Assembly (NCBI GenBank): GCA_900197625.1
Contig: FZLS01000020.1
Coordinates: forward strand, 1 to 43,467
DNA from: Rhodobacteraceae bacterium Water-Bin34
GTDB taxonomy: Bacteria; Pseudomonadota; Alphaproteobacteria; Rhodobacterales; Rhodobacteraceae
Direction of reading: 5' to 3'
Length of the DNA: 43,467 bases
The notes below the pieces were generated by a model, which searched no databases, was not told where the DNA came from, and worked only from the letters and a program-made list of their open reading frames with translations. Positions 37,607 to 43,467 of this stretch are shown here, piece after piece (position 1 is the first letter of the stretch; every line of letters starts with the position of its first letter). Position numbers and translations under genes: made by a program.

Positions 37607-39740
37607 TAGGTGTATCCTTTTTAAACCTATTAACTAATTTATCAGTGCCTTGTTCTCCTGCACCGGCTTCTTCGCCGTAATTAGCTTTTAGTGATTTGTT
37701 TGCACCGTATCCGTCGCCTTTATCTTTGTTGAGTCTATCTCTTAAAGCTTTTAAATCAGCCTTTAATTTAGGTGTATCGCCAACTTTTCTAAGGCCAGAT
37801 TTAGTAATAGACTTAACAGAAATATCCATCTCGTCTACTTGAGCTTCGTTCTTCTTATCGTTTCTCGATGCCCACACAGCTTTACGTTGAGCATCTGAAG
37901 CGTATTTCTCATTCGTATTTTTCTTTGCGCGTTCTTTATCCATCATTGCTTTAATTTTAAGAAGCTTATCTCTATCGCTATCTGTCACATCTGGTGTTTT
38001 TGTAAAAGCAGTTTGTCCATCAGGAATTGTAGCTTCTTTTCTAAGAGCCTTTCTTAACTTATCAGCAGCTCTTGTATTATAAAGTCTATCGCCTTCTCTG
38101 CGCTTTTTCATAGTCTTAAGTTCAGGAGAATGATCGGCACGATTACCGTCTTTATCTTTACCTCTAAGAATTTTAGCTGCTGCAGAATTAGCTGCACGAT
38201 CCGCGCTATAATCAGCTTTCTTTTTATAGCTCATCATTGTTTCTGGAGACAATTCGTCAAGCTGTTCTGTTGACTCTTTCATTCCGTGCTTTTTTCTGAA
38301 ATCAGCTAAATCTTTTTCAGCTTCAGCCGATCTTTTCTTTGCAGCTTCAGCATCTTTAATATTGTCGGAATGCATTTTATTTACATCCATTCCTTTTCTT
38401 TTTAGTTCTTGAGAAAATCTTGCACGACCAAAAGCTTCGTTCTTTGCAGCAATAGAAGCTAATGATCTTTGAGGCGCTCCTTCTTCCATATCATTTTTTT
38501 CAATTTCTTTATCAACTATGGTTTTACGACGTTTAAATTTTATTTCGCCGTCTTTTGGTATTTCACCAATGTCTTTTTTATCTTTAATCTTTTCATTTGC
38601 AAGATCCGCTAGATCAGCTGCTTCTTTCTTAGGCATACGTGCTGCAAGATCAGTAGTCGATACACTGGTTTTTCCTTTAGCATTACGTTCCTTTTCTTGT
38701 CGTTTCTTTGCCATCGCTGTGGCCTTTTGAACGTCAGCAATCGATAGCTCTTTGATCTCTACTTCTTCTTTTACCCAGCGGCTACCACTTTTTACATATC
38801 CTCTTTTTTTCATTTCAGGATGGATATATTTTTGCTTATGGTGCTCAGGCGCTCTTTCAAAATCTGATCCAGGATTATCTTTGTGATATTTATCTTTAGC
38901 ATCTTGATATGCATAATAACCATCACTTTCACCAAGCTCTTCTGCTTTTTCCTTTTTAACTGGTGCGTCTTTTGACATGGAACCTGTTTTAACTACTCCA
39001 GAATTTTTAATTTTATTAATTAATCTTAATCTCGTGTTCTCTTTAAAACTTTGCATATCTTCTTGTCCCTGATCGCTGCTAACGTAATCTTCAGTTGTTT
39101 CTAATAAGTTAAGAATATCATCGAAGTCATCAAAACTTTCTTCCATTTTAGGCTTATACATTCTAAAACGCTTATCAAACTTTGGTTTATTATCTTTATC
39201 AAGAAGCATATGAGGACGCTTACCTTGTCTTTGGCCCCACATTGTTGCTTCATTTAAATTATTATCTACCATATTCGTCAGAGAAACAGACTCTTTCTTT
39301 GCATGCGTTTTTCTTGCACGCTCAGCAGTTTTAACACTTGGTAATAACTTACGAGCCATAGCATTTAATCTGGATGCTGGTAACTTAGAAATTCTTTTAT
39401 CAATGACTATCTTTTCTCCAGCACTCATTTCTGCGTATCTTTTATTTTTAGAAAATTTAGCTTTTAAATTACGTATAGCTTGCTTACGTGCTCTCTTTTT
39501 CAATATTTCTACTGATGCCATCCTACGTGCAGCTTTTTCTCTACCTCTTTTGATTTTAAAACGATTTTTACGCATTGTGATACCGCGTGCTCGCCTTTGC
39601 ATTCTAGTTAAAAGAGCCTCGTTAGTATCTTCTTTTTCATCTAAAGTTGGTTCTACATCTATGTATTTTGAACTATCAAAATCCTTAAATGCTTTCTTTT
39701 TAGATTTTTCATCTTTTTTAACGTCTTTATCATCAGCCAT
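37599..39740 (-). CDS. Large Lys/Glu-rich putative internal or core protein (713 aa)
   Basis: 713 residues from the ATG at 39740 (AGGA upstream), which has a late promoter 32 bases before it; a longer frame upstream would cross that promoter. The protein is of low complexity, rich in Lys, Arg, Glu and Ala, mostly helical, with basic stretches at 60-140. Two modules recur in related phages: SDQGQEDMQSFKE near 245 and ESTEQLDELSPETMMS near 487, the latter shared with the protein at 33894. It is the first gene of the cassette. It may be a core or DNA-condensing head protein cut at several places during maturation. Confidence 0.7.
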   Translation of the reverse strand: MADDKDVKKDEKSKKKAFKDFDSSKYIDVEPTLDEKEDTNEALLTRMQRRARGITMRKNRFKIKRGREKAARRMASVEILKKRARKQAIRNLKAKFSKNKRYAEMSAGEKIVIDKRISKLPASRLNAMARKLLPSVKTAERARKTHAKKESVSLTNMVDNNLNEATMWGQRQGKRPHMLLDKDNKPKFDKRFRMYKPKMEESFDDFDDILNLLETTEDYVSSDQGQEDMQSFKENTRLRLINKIKNSGVVKTGSMSKDAPVKKEKAEELGESDGYYAYQDAKDKYHKDNPGSDFERAPEHHKQKYIHPEMKKRGYVKSGSRWVKEEVEIKELSIADVQKATAMAKKRQEKERNAKGKTSVSTTDLAARMPKKEAADLADLANEKIKDKKDIGEIPKDGEIKFKRRKTIVDKEIEKNDMEEGAPQRSLASIAAKNEAFGRARFSQELKRKGMDVNKMHSDNIKDAEAAKKRSAEAEKDLADFRKKHGMKESTEQLDELSPETMMSYKKKADYSADRAANSAAAKILRGKDKDGNRADHSPELKTMKKRREGDRLYNTRAADKLRKALRKEATIPDGQTAFTKTPDVTDSDRDKLLKIKAMMDKERAKKNTNEKYASDAQRKAVWASRNDKKNEAQVDEMDISVKSITKSGLRKVGDTPKLKADLKALRDRLNKDKGDGYGANKSLKANYGEEAGAGEQGTDKLVNRFKKDTPNA

Positions 39741-39771
39741 GAGAGCAATCCTATTGTGTTGAGATTTATTT

Positions 39772-40455
39772 CTATTTATAATATTTATGAAAAGAGGGTA
39801 TAAATTCATAATTACTATCAGAACTTTGTTGCCATATAGTAGATTCCCTTAACCATCCTATAGCTGGTGTAGGTGATGCTATAGTTAAAGGCATTGCAGT
39901 TCTGCGTTGTCTTCTAATAAAATAATCATTATCTATTGCACTATGAATGCCCTGTACACTCAATTCGTTGAGTAAGAATTTAGCAGTTCTTTTAGTTATT
40001 GCATAAGCATGAGCCCCTTCATGTCCGTCAATTCTTATTAAATCGTTAGGAACACCAGCAGATTTGTGATCGTATCTATCTTTATCTTTAACCTTATAAC
40101 CAAGAACAACGATAGTGTTCTCTGGTATTTGTATAGTTATTGGTTGTAACATGACTGCATCATGTTCTAAAACTATACCTACATCATGTTTAGACTTAGC
40201 AATTTTCTGCCATATAGCAAAATGACCAGCAGTAGCACACATAGCTTTATGGCCAGTAGAAGGATTATCGATATGACTATATGTTTCTACTGGTAGATTT
40301 TTAATATTTAAAGTATTGAAAGCCATCTTTCCAGACATGTTCTGAAACCCTTGAAAATATTCCCAATCAAGTCCTACGTTATCACAACTATCAGAACAAA
40401 CCTTAGCATACTCATTCGATGCTTGAGTATTAATCTTTAATATGTAAGCTTTCAT
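39772..40455 (-). CDS. GT25-like glycosyltransferase
   Basis: 227 residues. GT25 (LPS/procollagen galactosyltransferase) segments: YILKINTQ at the start, GHKAMCATAGHFAIWQKI near 68, and the acidic motif VGIVLEHDAVML near 93, followed by GAHAYAITKRTAKFLL near 144. It would add a sugar, usually galactose, to surface glycan. It is the last gene of a four-gene sugar cassette and overlaps its neighbour by four bases. Confidence 0.8.
   Translation of the reverse strand: MKAYILKINTQASNEYAKVCSDSCDNVGLDWEYFQGFQNMSGKMAFNTLNIKNLPVETYSHIDNPSTGHKAMCATAGHFAIWQKIAKSKHDVGIVLEHDAVMLQPITIQIPENTIVVLGYKVKDKDRYDHKSAGVPNDLIRIDGHEGAHAYAITKRTAKFLLNELSVQGIHSAIDNDYFIRRQRRTAMPLTIASPTPAIGWLRESTIWQQSSDSNYEFIPSFHKYYK
39773..39780 (-). 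promoter_or_regulatory. T4-type late promoter box TATAAATA
   Basis: Exact consensus 32 bases before the ATG at 39740, overlapping the end of the upstream GT25-like gene. It fixes the start choice and probably drives the whole internal-protein cassette. Confidence 0.75.
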
Positions 40456-41123
40456 ACGTAAGTCTCTTCTAATAACTCGTTGTATAATTCAACATCTGAA
40501 CCAAAGAATTTGTTTAAATTATCAGTGGCAAACTCGTTAAACTTTATTTCGTTATCTCTGTTTTTTCTAAAATCTGTCTTGTGCTGTGGTAACATATGTG
40601 TTACCGATAAGTTTAGTTCTCGCATTAGTTGACTTAAATCGTTATGAAAGTTCTGATACAACCAATACTCTCCTGCAATTTTGTTATCGATTTTTAAAAA
40701 AGATGATTGTAATATACCTGAGTTAGGTTCGCCGAGAAAATGGCCTCTTGGTGTCCAAGCATTGTATTGTTCAATGCTTGCCCGAGAACCAGGTTGTTTC
40801 CATTTTTTATAAAAATAGTAAAAGCTTTTTTGTCTATCGACTGGATCTCTTATAACACAAATAGAACGATACGATAATGCTTGTTCTTTCGTAATAATAT
40901 TATTATCAATTATATCTTGCAAAGTAAAATGATAAAATTTAAAATCGGTTTTATATCTATTAATAATATCCTGACTTAATGTTCCTTTTATATTACTATC
41001 TTCTACTGGAGTGTATATGGCGCCAGGATCAGGTATGTTTCTAATAAAAAATTCTGATAAACTACTACTAGCTGTTTTCGGAGATCTTAAAAATATCAAT
41101 TTATATTTGTGAGATATGTACAT
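40452..41123 (-). CDS. Sulfotransferase-like protein
   Basis: 223 residues. The 5'-phosphosulfate loop is FLRSPKTASSSLSEF (residues 11-25) and the 3'-phosphate motif is CVIRDPVDRQKSFYYFY near 90. Both are typical of the Sulfotransfer_2 group. It would move sulfate from PAPS to a glycan or other hydroxyl. It lies between two glycosyltransferases, which points to a sulfated sugar. A second such domain is fused to a GT17-like domain at 19183. Confidence 0.82.
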   Translation of the reverse strand: MYISHKYKLIFLRSPKTASSSLSEFFIRNIPDPGAIYTPVEDSNIKGTLSQDIINRYKTDFKFYHFTLQDIIDNNIITKEQALSYRSICVIRDPVDRQKSFYYFYKKWKQPGSRASIEQYNAWTPRGHFLGEPNSGILQSSFLKIDNKIAGEYWLYQNFHNDLSQLMRELNLSVTHMLPQHKTDFRKNRDNEIKFNEFATDNLNKFFGSDVELYNELLEETYV

Positions 41124-41773
41124 TATAAGCCCTTATCATATGTTATACTATTTGCATGGCCTGTTGATCCCCATTTATGATCTGCATAAACTTTATCAGG
41201 TCCGTCATATCTTTTAGCTCCGCCAATGTAAAACAAAGGAATAAAGTAATGAGAAGGCCAAACTCTAAGTTTATGCATCCAATGAGGAACGTGACGAGAT
41301 AAGAATAGATTACCTGTTGATCTAAAAGGTTCTGGGCTTAATTCGTTTGGCGTTAAGATGTGTAATGTATCTATAACATGTTTTACGAAATCATTGCCAG
41401 GATTACATGCCATGATAGGCTGAATAAAGTTTTGTCTGCCTCTTTCATTTTCATAACAAGAATAAGCATGATCCTCTGGTGCATTAAATAATTCTTCGGT
41501 GTTTTCTAAACAAGTCATATCTGCTTCTGGCCAAAAACCACCTCTTTCATATAACAACTCATACCTTATTAAGTCTGATACACCAGGCCATTTTTGCATC
41601 GCGTAATAACGATCAATTAAATGTTGGTTATGCCATTTACGATTATGAAGCATTTCGTCAGTGAAAATAGAATATTCCCAGTCTGGGTGTTTATCTCTCC
41701 AAGTGTGCATCCATGTAAGCGGAGCGGGTTTAGGTCCTATCCAAATCTGTGTCAGCTTCTTTTCAATGTTCAC
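41123..41773 (-). CDS. GT32-like (OCH1-type) glycosyltransferase
   Basis: 216 residues, probably from a GTG at 41773 that overlaps the upstream stop. TQIWIGPKPAPLTWMHTWR at the start and SDLIRYELLYERGGFWPEADM near 70 follow the GT32 layout, given here as WIGPKPAP, SDLIRYELLY and GGFWPEADM. The usual DxD (GGIYLDTD) is replaced by EAD, so metal binding may differ. A TTG further upstream is possible as a start. Substrate unknown. Confidence 0.78.
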   Translation of the reverse strand: MNIEKKLTQIWIGPKPAPLTWMHTWRDKHPDWEYSIFTDEMLHNRKWHNQHLIDRYYAMQKWPGVSDLIRYELLYERGGFWPEADMTCLENTEELFNAPEDHAYSCYENERGRQNFIQPIMACNPGNDFVKHVIDTLHILTPNELSPEPFRSTGNLFLSRHVPHWMHKLRVWPSHYFIPLFYIGGAKRYDGPDKVYADHKWGSTGHANSITYDKGL

Positions 41774-42333
41774 TTTTGCACCCACCAAATAAAATCATCT
41801 TCAACATTCCACGAGTTTTCTCCGTAAAATTCTGTAACTGCTTTTTGTACAGTAGGGAAATGAATATCATGTCCAAATACGATACCACCATCTCTCACCT
41901 TACTATCCCAAGCTTTAATATCTCTTAGGCAACCTTCATATCCATGATCAGCATCAATGAATACAAAATCCAACGAACCATCATAAACTGTTTTTGCAGC
42001 TTCTGTAGTATAGTCTTTAATTATATCAGTTCTATCTGGGTGTTTTATTGAAAACTCTCTCATATCATTATAATATGCGTTATGGTTCCAAGCATGACCA
42101 TGTTCGCCTGGAGTCCACTTTTCTGGACCGGTATTTTCTGGTTGTGGCTCGTATAAATCTACGCCGATTAAATGTAAATTGGGACAATTATTAATTAAAT
42201 ATTTGTAATTAACACCGTCATGAACTCCTAGTTCTGCGCCTCTTCTCCAACCGTTGGTATTTACAAATCTCGCTAATGTTTGCCACCTATAGACGTTTCC
42301 GCCATCATTACCTCTATCACGTATTCTTCCCAT
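41770..42333 (-). CDS. Class I SAM-dependent methyltransferase-like protein
   Basis: 187 residues from the ATG at 42333 (GGAG upstream). SAM motif I is RGAELGVHDGVNYKYL, then LIGVDLYEP, and DFVFIDADHGYEGCLRDIKAW, split as VFIDADHGYEG and CLRDIKAWDS, with GGIVFGHDIH. This is a Methyltransf_24-type protein. First gene of the sugar cassette, just after a terminator. It probably methylates a sugar. Confidence 0.8.
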   Translation of the reverse strand: MGRIRDRGNDGGNVYRWQTLARFVNTNGWRRGAELGVHDGVNYKYLINNCPNLHLIGVDLYEPQPENTGPEKWTPGEHGHAWNHNAYYNDMREFSIKHPDRTDIIKDYTTEAAKTVYDGSLDFVFIDADHGYEGCLRDIKAWDSKVRDGGIVFGHDIHFPTVQKAVTEFYGENSWNVEDDFIWWVQK

Positions 42334-42352
42334 AATATTTCTCCGTTGAATC

Positions 42353-42385
42353 AAAAAAAGGTAGACAACTTAATGCCTACCTTTT
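42353..42385 (-). terminator. Rho-independent terminator after the energy-gene cassette
   Basis: Stem AAAAGGTAG/CTACCTTTT with a 12-base loop, followed on the minus strand by seven Ts. It would end transcripts from the pseudoazurin/AtpE cassette. The complement also has a T-rich end, so it may work in both directions. Confidence 0.85.
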
Positions 42386-42392
42386 ATTTATA
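42385..42392 (-). promoter_or_regulatory. Late-promoter-like box TATAAATA directly before the terminator
   Basis: Exact consensus whose first base touches the terminator stem. A transcript from here would start within the hairpin and so could escape it, leading into the sugar cassette. Confidence 0.5.
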
Positions 42393-42408
42393 AGTTTTTT
42401 TGAAGTTA

Positions 42409-42516
42409 TTATAAACCTAAATACCACATCCAAATTGGTATTAATCCAACGTGTAAGAATACGCACAAGAATAACATTAACCAAACAATTTTAATGTTAC
42501 CTCTATCACCGTGCAT
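42409..42516 (-). CDS. Tiny single-span membrane protein (35 aa)
   Basis: An ATG at 42516 overlaps the upstream stop (TAATG) and opens 35 codons: MHGDRGNIKI, then a hydrophobic segment (VWLMLFLCVFLHVGLIPIW) and WYLGL. A single membrane helix of this size resembles small subunits of respiratory complexes, but no family is recognised. It is the last gene before the terminator. Confidence 0.6.
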   Translation of the reverse strand: MHGDRGNIKIVWLMLFLCVFLHVGLIPIWMWYLGL

Positions 42517-42578
42517 TACTTGCCGCCTTTTTTCTTTTCACCTTTTGGCTTTACGTAAGTATGATCTGGATCTATCAT
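42516..42578 (-). CDS. Tiny ORF (20 aa)
   Basis: An ATG at 42578 overlaps the pseudoazurin stop (ATGA), has AGGAG at good spacing and encodes MIDPDHTYVKPKGE plus a Lys/Gly end. It may be a real peptide or only carry ribosomes to the next ORF. Confidence 0.45.
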   Translation of the reverse strand: MIDPDHTYVKPKGEKKKGGK

Positions 42579-42997
42579 AGTTCTCCTAACAAAGCCTTAA
42601 GCTTTTTCTTTGATTTGCCTTTTACTTTAGCTTTTGAAATATCGTTATCTCCGTCACCTACAACTACAATAGCAATCATACCCATTGTTTTATGTGGCGA
42701 ACATTGATACAGATATACGCCTGGCGTATCAAAACGCATCTCAACTACTTTATTTAATTTTGATTTCTTTGGTTTTTTCCAACCATCTGGTCCTGCAATA
42801 AATTCTACGTTATGACCTTTTGATGTTGGTACCCATGTGATGATCTCACCTACTTCAATACGTGTAATATCTTGTGAGTAAACCATCTTAGCGCCATCGT
42901 CGCGCTTATTTAACATTTCGATTGTTACATCAGCATTGGCAGCTGACACTGTAAAAATTGCGGCAAACATTGCCAAGTAAAAATAAAGTGTTTTCAT
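42575..42997 (-). CDS. Pseudoazurin (blue copper protein)
   Basis: 140 residues. A signal peptide (LYFYLAMFAAIFTVSAANA) directs it to the periplasm. The mature protein follows the pseudoazurin layout: VTIEMLNK, GEIITWVPTSKGHNVEFI (ligand His62) and the C-terminal loop YQCSPHKTMGM with Cys99, His102 and Met107 at the right spacing. All four copper ligands are present. It carries electrons between c-type cytochromes or a bc1 complex and periplasmic reductases or oxidases. It is part of the cassette with AtpE. The last 20 residues are a Lys-rich tail. Confidence 0.92.
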   Translation of the reverse strand: MKTLYFYLAMFAAIFTVSAANADVTIEMLNKRDDGAKMVYSQDITRIEVGEIITWVPTSKGHNVEFIAGPDGWKKPKKSKLNKVVEMRFDTPGVYLYQCSPHKTMGMIAIVVVGDGDNDISKAKVKGKSKKKLKALLGEL

Positions 42998-43009
42998 ATC
43001 ATTAATCCT

Positions 43010-43144
43010 TTAATAAGTTGGGTACATTTTCTGTTTGAACTCAGAGATCTCATCAGCCTTTGAATAGTAACCTCTGTTTCTTAGTTCTCTTATTGCCATA
43101 CAGTAACTTCTGTATTCCATTGCCCTCATAAATTTTTTAAACAT
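43010..43144 (-). CDS. Small basic hypothetical protein (44 aa)
   Basis: An ATG at 43144, preceded by GAGGAAA, opens 44 codons between the membrane protein and pseudoazurin. The start MFKKFMRAMEYRSYCM and the Arg/Tyr-rich rest (IRELRNRGYYSKADE) resemble short proteins of other marine phages. It is soluble and basic. Function unknown. Confidence 0.65.
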   Translation of the reverse strand: MFKKFMRAMEYRSYCMAIRELRNRGYYSKADEISEFKQKMYPTY

Positions 43145-43159
43145 TACGTTTCCTCTTCC

Positions 43160-43381
43160 TTACATCTTTTTGCAGTCAAAGAATGATTTCTCTAACTGTA
43201 TTGGTACACCGCCTTTTGCGATGCATACTTCTTTCCAACTCGGTTGTTTATATTTGTCAATTACAGCATAAAATCCGAATGCTATACATATTACTATTAA
43301 TGAAGTCATAACTACAAACATATAGAAACCTAACTTCTGCACTACCTGTGCTGATATTTCCATATGTTGATCGCCAATCAT
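43160..43381 (-). CDS. Small membrane protein
   Basis: 73 residues from an ATG overlapping the stop of the AtpE-like gene (TAATG); a second ATG at 43363 is also possible. One strong membrane helix (LGFYMFVVMTSLIVICIAFGF) is followed by a soluble end with two Cys (EVCIAKGG and FFDCKKM). It is translationally coupled to AtpE. No family is recognised. Confidence 0.7.
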   Translation of the reverse strand: MIGDQHMEISAQVVQKLGFYMFVVMTSLIVICIAFGFYAVIDKYKQPSWKEVCIAKGGVPIQLEKSFFDCKKM

Positions 43382-43467
43382 TAGATGGCAAACATTAATA
43401 ATAATGCTACCAGGAATGCAAAGATACCTAATGCTTCAGCGAATGCTACGCCAACAAACATTGTACC
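43381..43467 (-). CDS. atpE: F-type ATP synthase subunit c, C-terminal end (partial)
   Basis: The frame enters from the right edge and gives 28 residues with segments FVGVAFAEALGIF and FLVALLLMFAI, then TAA. This is helix 2 of the F0 c subunit with the proton-carrying Glu in FAEALG, and is almost the same as alphaproteobacterial AtpE ends. The N-terminal helix lies outside the window. It overlaps the next small gene, so it is part of the phage operon and not a joined host fragment. Confidence 0.85.
   Translation of the reverse strand, partial: GTMFVGVAFAEALGIFAFLVALLLMFAI

Noticed and set aside
39403..39762. Plus-strand ORF of 119 codons opposite the large internal-protein gene
   Set aside because: Antisense of a Lys/Arg/Ala-rich coding region; this gives a long open frame by composition alone.
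1..43467. tRNA genes, CRISPR arrays, insertion sequences and integrase/attachment sites
   Set aside because: No cloverleaf, regular repeat-spacer array, transposase or integrase was found by eye; a dedicated tRNA scan could still find a degenerate tRNA.

Overview
The window is a 43.5 kb piece of a large T4-like (myovirus) phage genome. Every convincing gene lies on the minus strand, tightly packed, with stop/start overlaps of the TAATG and ATGA type. T4-type landmarks are RNase H (rnh), a dNMP kinase, a gp61-like primase, class I ribonucleotide reductase, ThyX, glutaredoxin, PhoH, a PAAR spike tip, a gp67-like acidic core protein, and several TATAAATA late promoters. The low GC content, an alphaproteobacterial-looking ATP synthase c-subunit tail, a Shemin-pathway 5-aminolevulinate synthase and a pseudoazurin all point to a marine alphaproteobacterial host. 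A SAR11-like host is possible, but that is inference.

Layout in the direction of transcription (right to left). 43467-42409: a cassette of small genes ending in an apparent F-type ATP synthase subunit c (only its C-terminal 28 residues are in the window), a membrane protein, a 44-residue protein, a secreted pseudoazurin and two tiny ORFs, closed by a strong terminator. 42333-39772: methyltransferase, GT32-like and GT25-like glycosyltransferases and a sulfotransferase. 39740-33894: a cassette of probable internal head proteins. Eight consecutive products begin with a peptide of the form M[KL]xFxx[FY]xxE, very like the T4 capsid-targeting sequence. Among them are a SpoT/Mesh1-type (p)ppGpp hydrolase and an ADP-ribosyltransferase-like protein. 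33869-29942: small virion or assembly proteins, GH19 endolysin, gp67-like protein, overlapping spanins and a coiled-coil membrane protein. 29876-22394: primase, thyX, nrdB (with an ATP-cone), nrdA, ALAS, a DUF454 membrane protein and a porin. 22321-12899: a sugar and surface-modification region (dTDP-glucose dehydratase-like, methyltransferase, GT17-sulfotransferase fusion, truncated UDP-sugar dehydrogenase, cytidylyltransferase, carbamoyltransferase, SGNH hydrolase, phosphomannomutase-like HAD) mixed with small early genes. 12899-4565: glutaredoxin, many small conserved phage genes, GIY-YIG-like protein, dNMP kinase, GT4 glycosyltransferase, RNase H and a HAD nucleotidase. 4545-1: PhoH, PAAR spike tip, a small protein and a large collagen-like/YadA-head-like tail fibre that runs off the left edge.

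Working model. Early genes are read from a recurring sigma70-like promoter (TGTTTACA, 17 bp, TATxxT, usually followed by GATTCTA), found five times. Virion genes are read from TATAAATA late promoters. The phage appears to carry a respiration and energy set (ALAS for heme, pseudoazurin for electron transfer, AtpE for ATP synthase), a nucleotide-synthesis set, glycan-modifying enzymes, and proteins that may be injected with the DNA to reset host physiology (ppGpp removal and ADP-ribosylation).
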